Below, in pieces: positions 31,643 through 31,652 of a stretch of DNA of 31,652 bases. The notes beneath the pieces are model-generated. The model was not told the origin of the DNA. It searched no databases and was given only the letters and a program-made list of their open reading frames with translations. This DNA comes from Longibacter sp051155795 (GTDB taxonomy: Bacteria; Bacteroidota; Rhodothermia; Rhodothermales; Salinibacteraceae). The position numbers and the translations under genes are program-made. Every line of letters starts with the position of its first letter. Positions within the stretch are counted from its first letter, which is position 1. Location: positions 1 through 31,652 of the forward strand of contig NZ_DAXETW010000134.1 of the NCBI RefSeq assembly GCF_051155795.1, written 5' to 3'.

Positions 31643-31652
31643 GGGAATGGGG

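Overview
The window is GC-rich chromosomal DNA from a Gram-negative bacterium. It most resembles the Bacteroidota/Rhodothermota lineage (Salinibacter or Rhodothermus relatives). The pointers are a TonB receptor with an N-terminal carboxypeptidase-like domain, three large two-module FtsX/MacB-type permeases, an AsmA protein, acidic proteins, and start codons mostly without Shine-Dalgarno sequences. Species level is inference. I see no phage, CRISPR array or intact insertion sequence.

Layout. 1-5.0 kb: 5' part of a TonB receptor (-), a DUF1801 protein and a two-domain VOC protein (+), an APC permease behind a PadR regulator whose start codon abuts a perfect inverted repeat (-), then a BrnT/BrnA toxin-antitoxin pair (+). 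5.4-5.8 kb: a decayed IS3-type transposase fragment beside a tRNA-Val(CAC) with a good intrinsic terminator. 6-10.2 kb: a membrane-anchored anti-sigma-like protein, HolA, a DinB-family protein, NuoI and a small membrane protein (all -). 10.4-12.9 kb: FtsX permease 1. 13.1-18.6 kb: a four-gene locus that reads as an unusual chaperone-usher-like surface-fibre system: two small secreted beta-rich proteins with identical C-terminal tails, a PapD-like chaperone, and a 1126-residue outer-membrane barrel protein with Ig-like, carboxypeptidase-like and two C-terminal LysM domains. 19.1-26.4 kb: PDZ protein, ABC ATPase, FtsX permease 2 and a small hypothetical, then FtsX permease 3. 26.7-28.7 kb: SDR oxidoreductase, FolE and QueD. 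29-31.6 kb: an AsmA-family protein (+).

Regulation. Upstream of the three FtsX transcription units (12.9-13.1, 23.7-23.8 and 26.5-26.6 kb) lie pairs of 16-bp palindromes of the form TGTGCG-N4-CGCACA, with starts 21-22 bp apart. Each pair is followed 59-80 bp downstream by a sigma-54-like -24/-12 element. The pilus-like locus has its own, stronger sigma-54 match (TGGCACGACAATCGCA) but not these palindromes. This suggests that an enhancer-binding protein encoded elsewhere co-regulates the envelope ABC transporters, and that the fibre locus is also sigma-54 dependent.

Several intergenic gaps carry degenerate tandem arrays with a strict 7-bp period. Different gaps carry different heptamer families, and one array forms an inverted pair just after the SDR gene. 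They recall the heptanucleotide STRR repeats of cyanobacteria.
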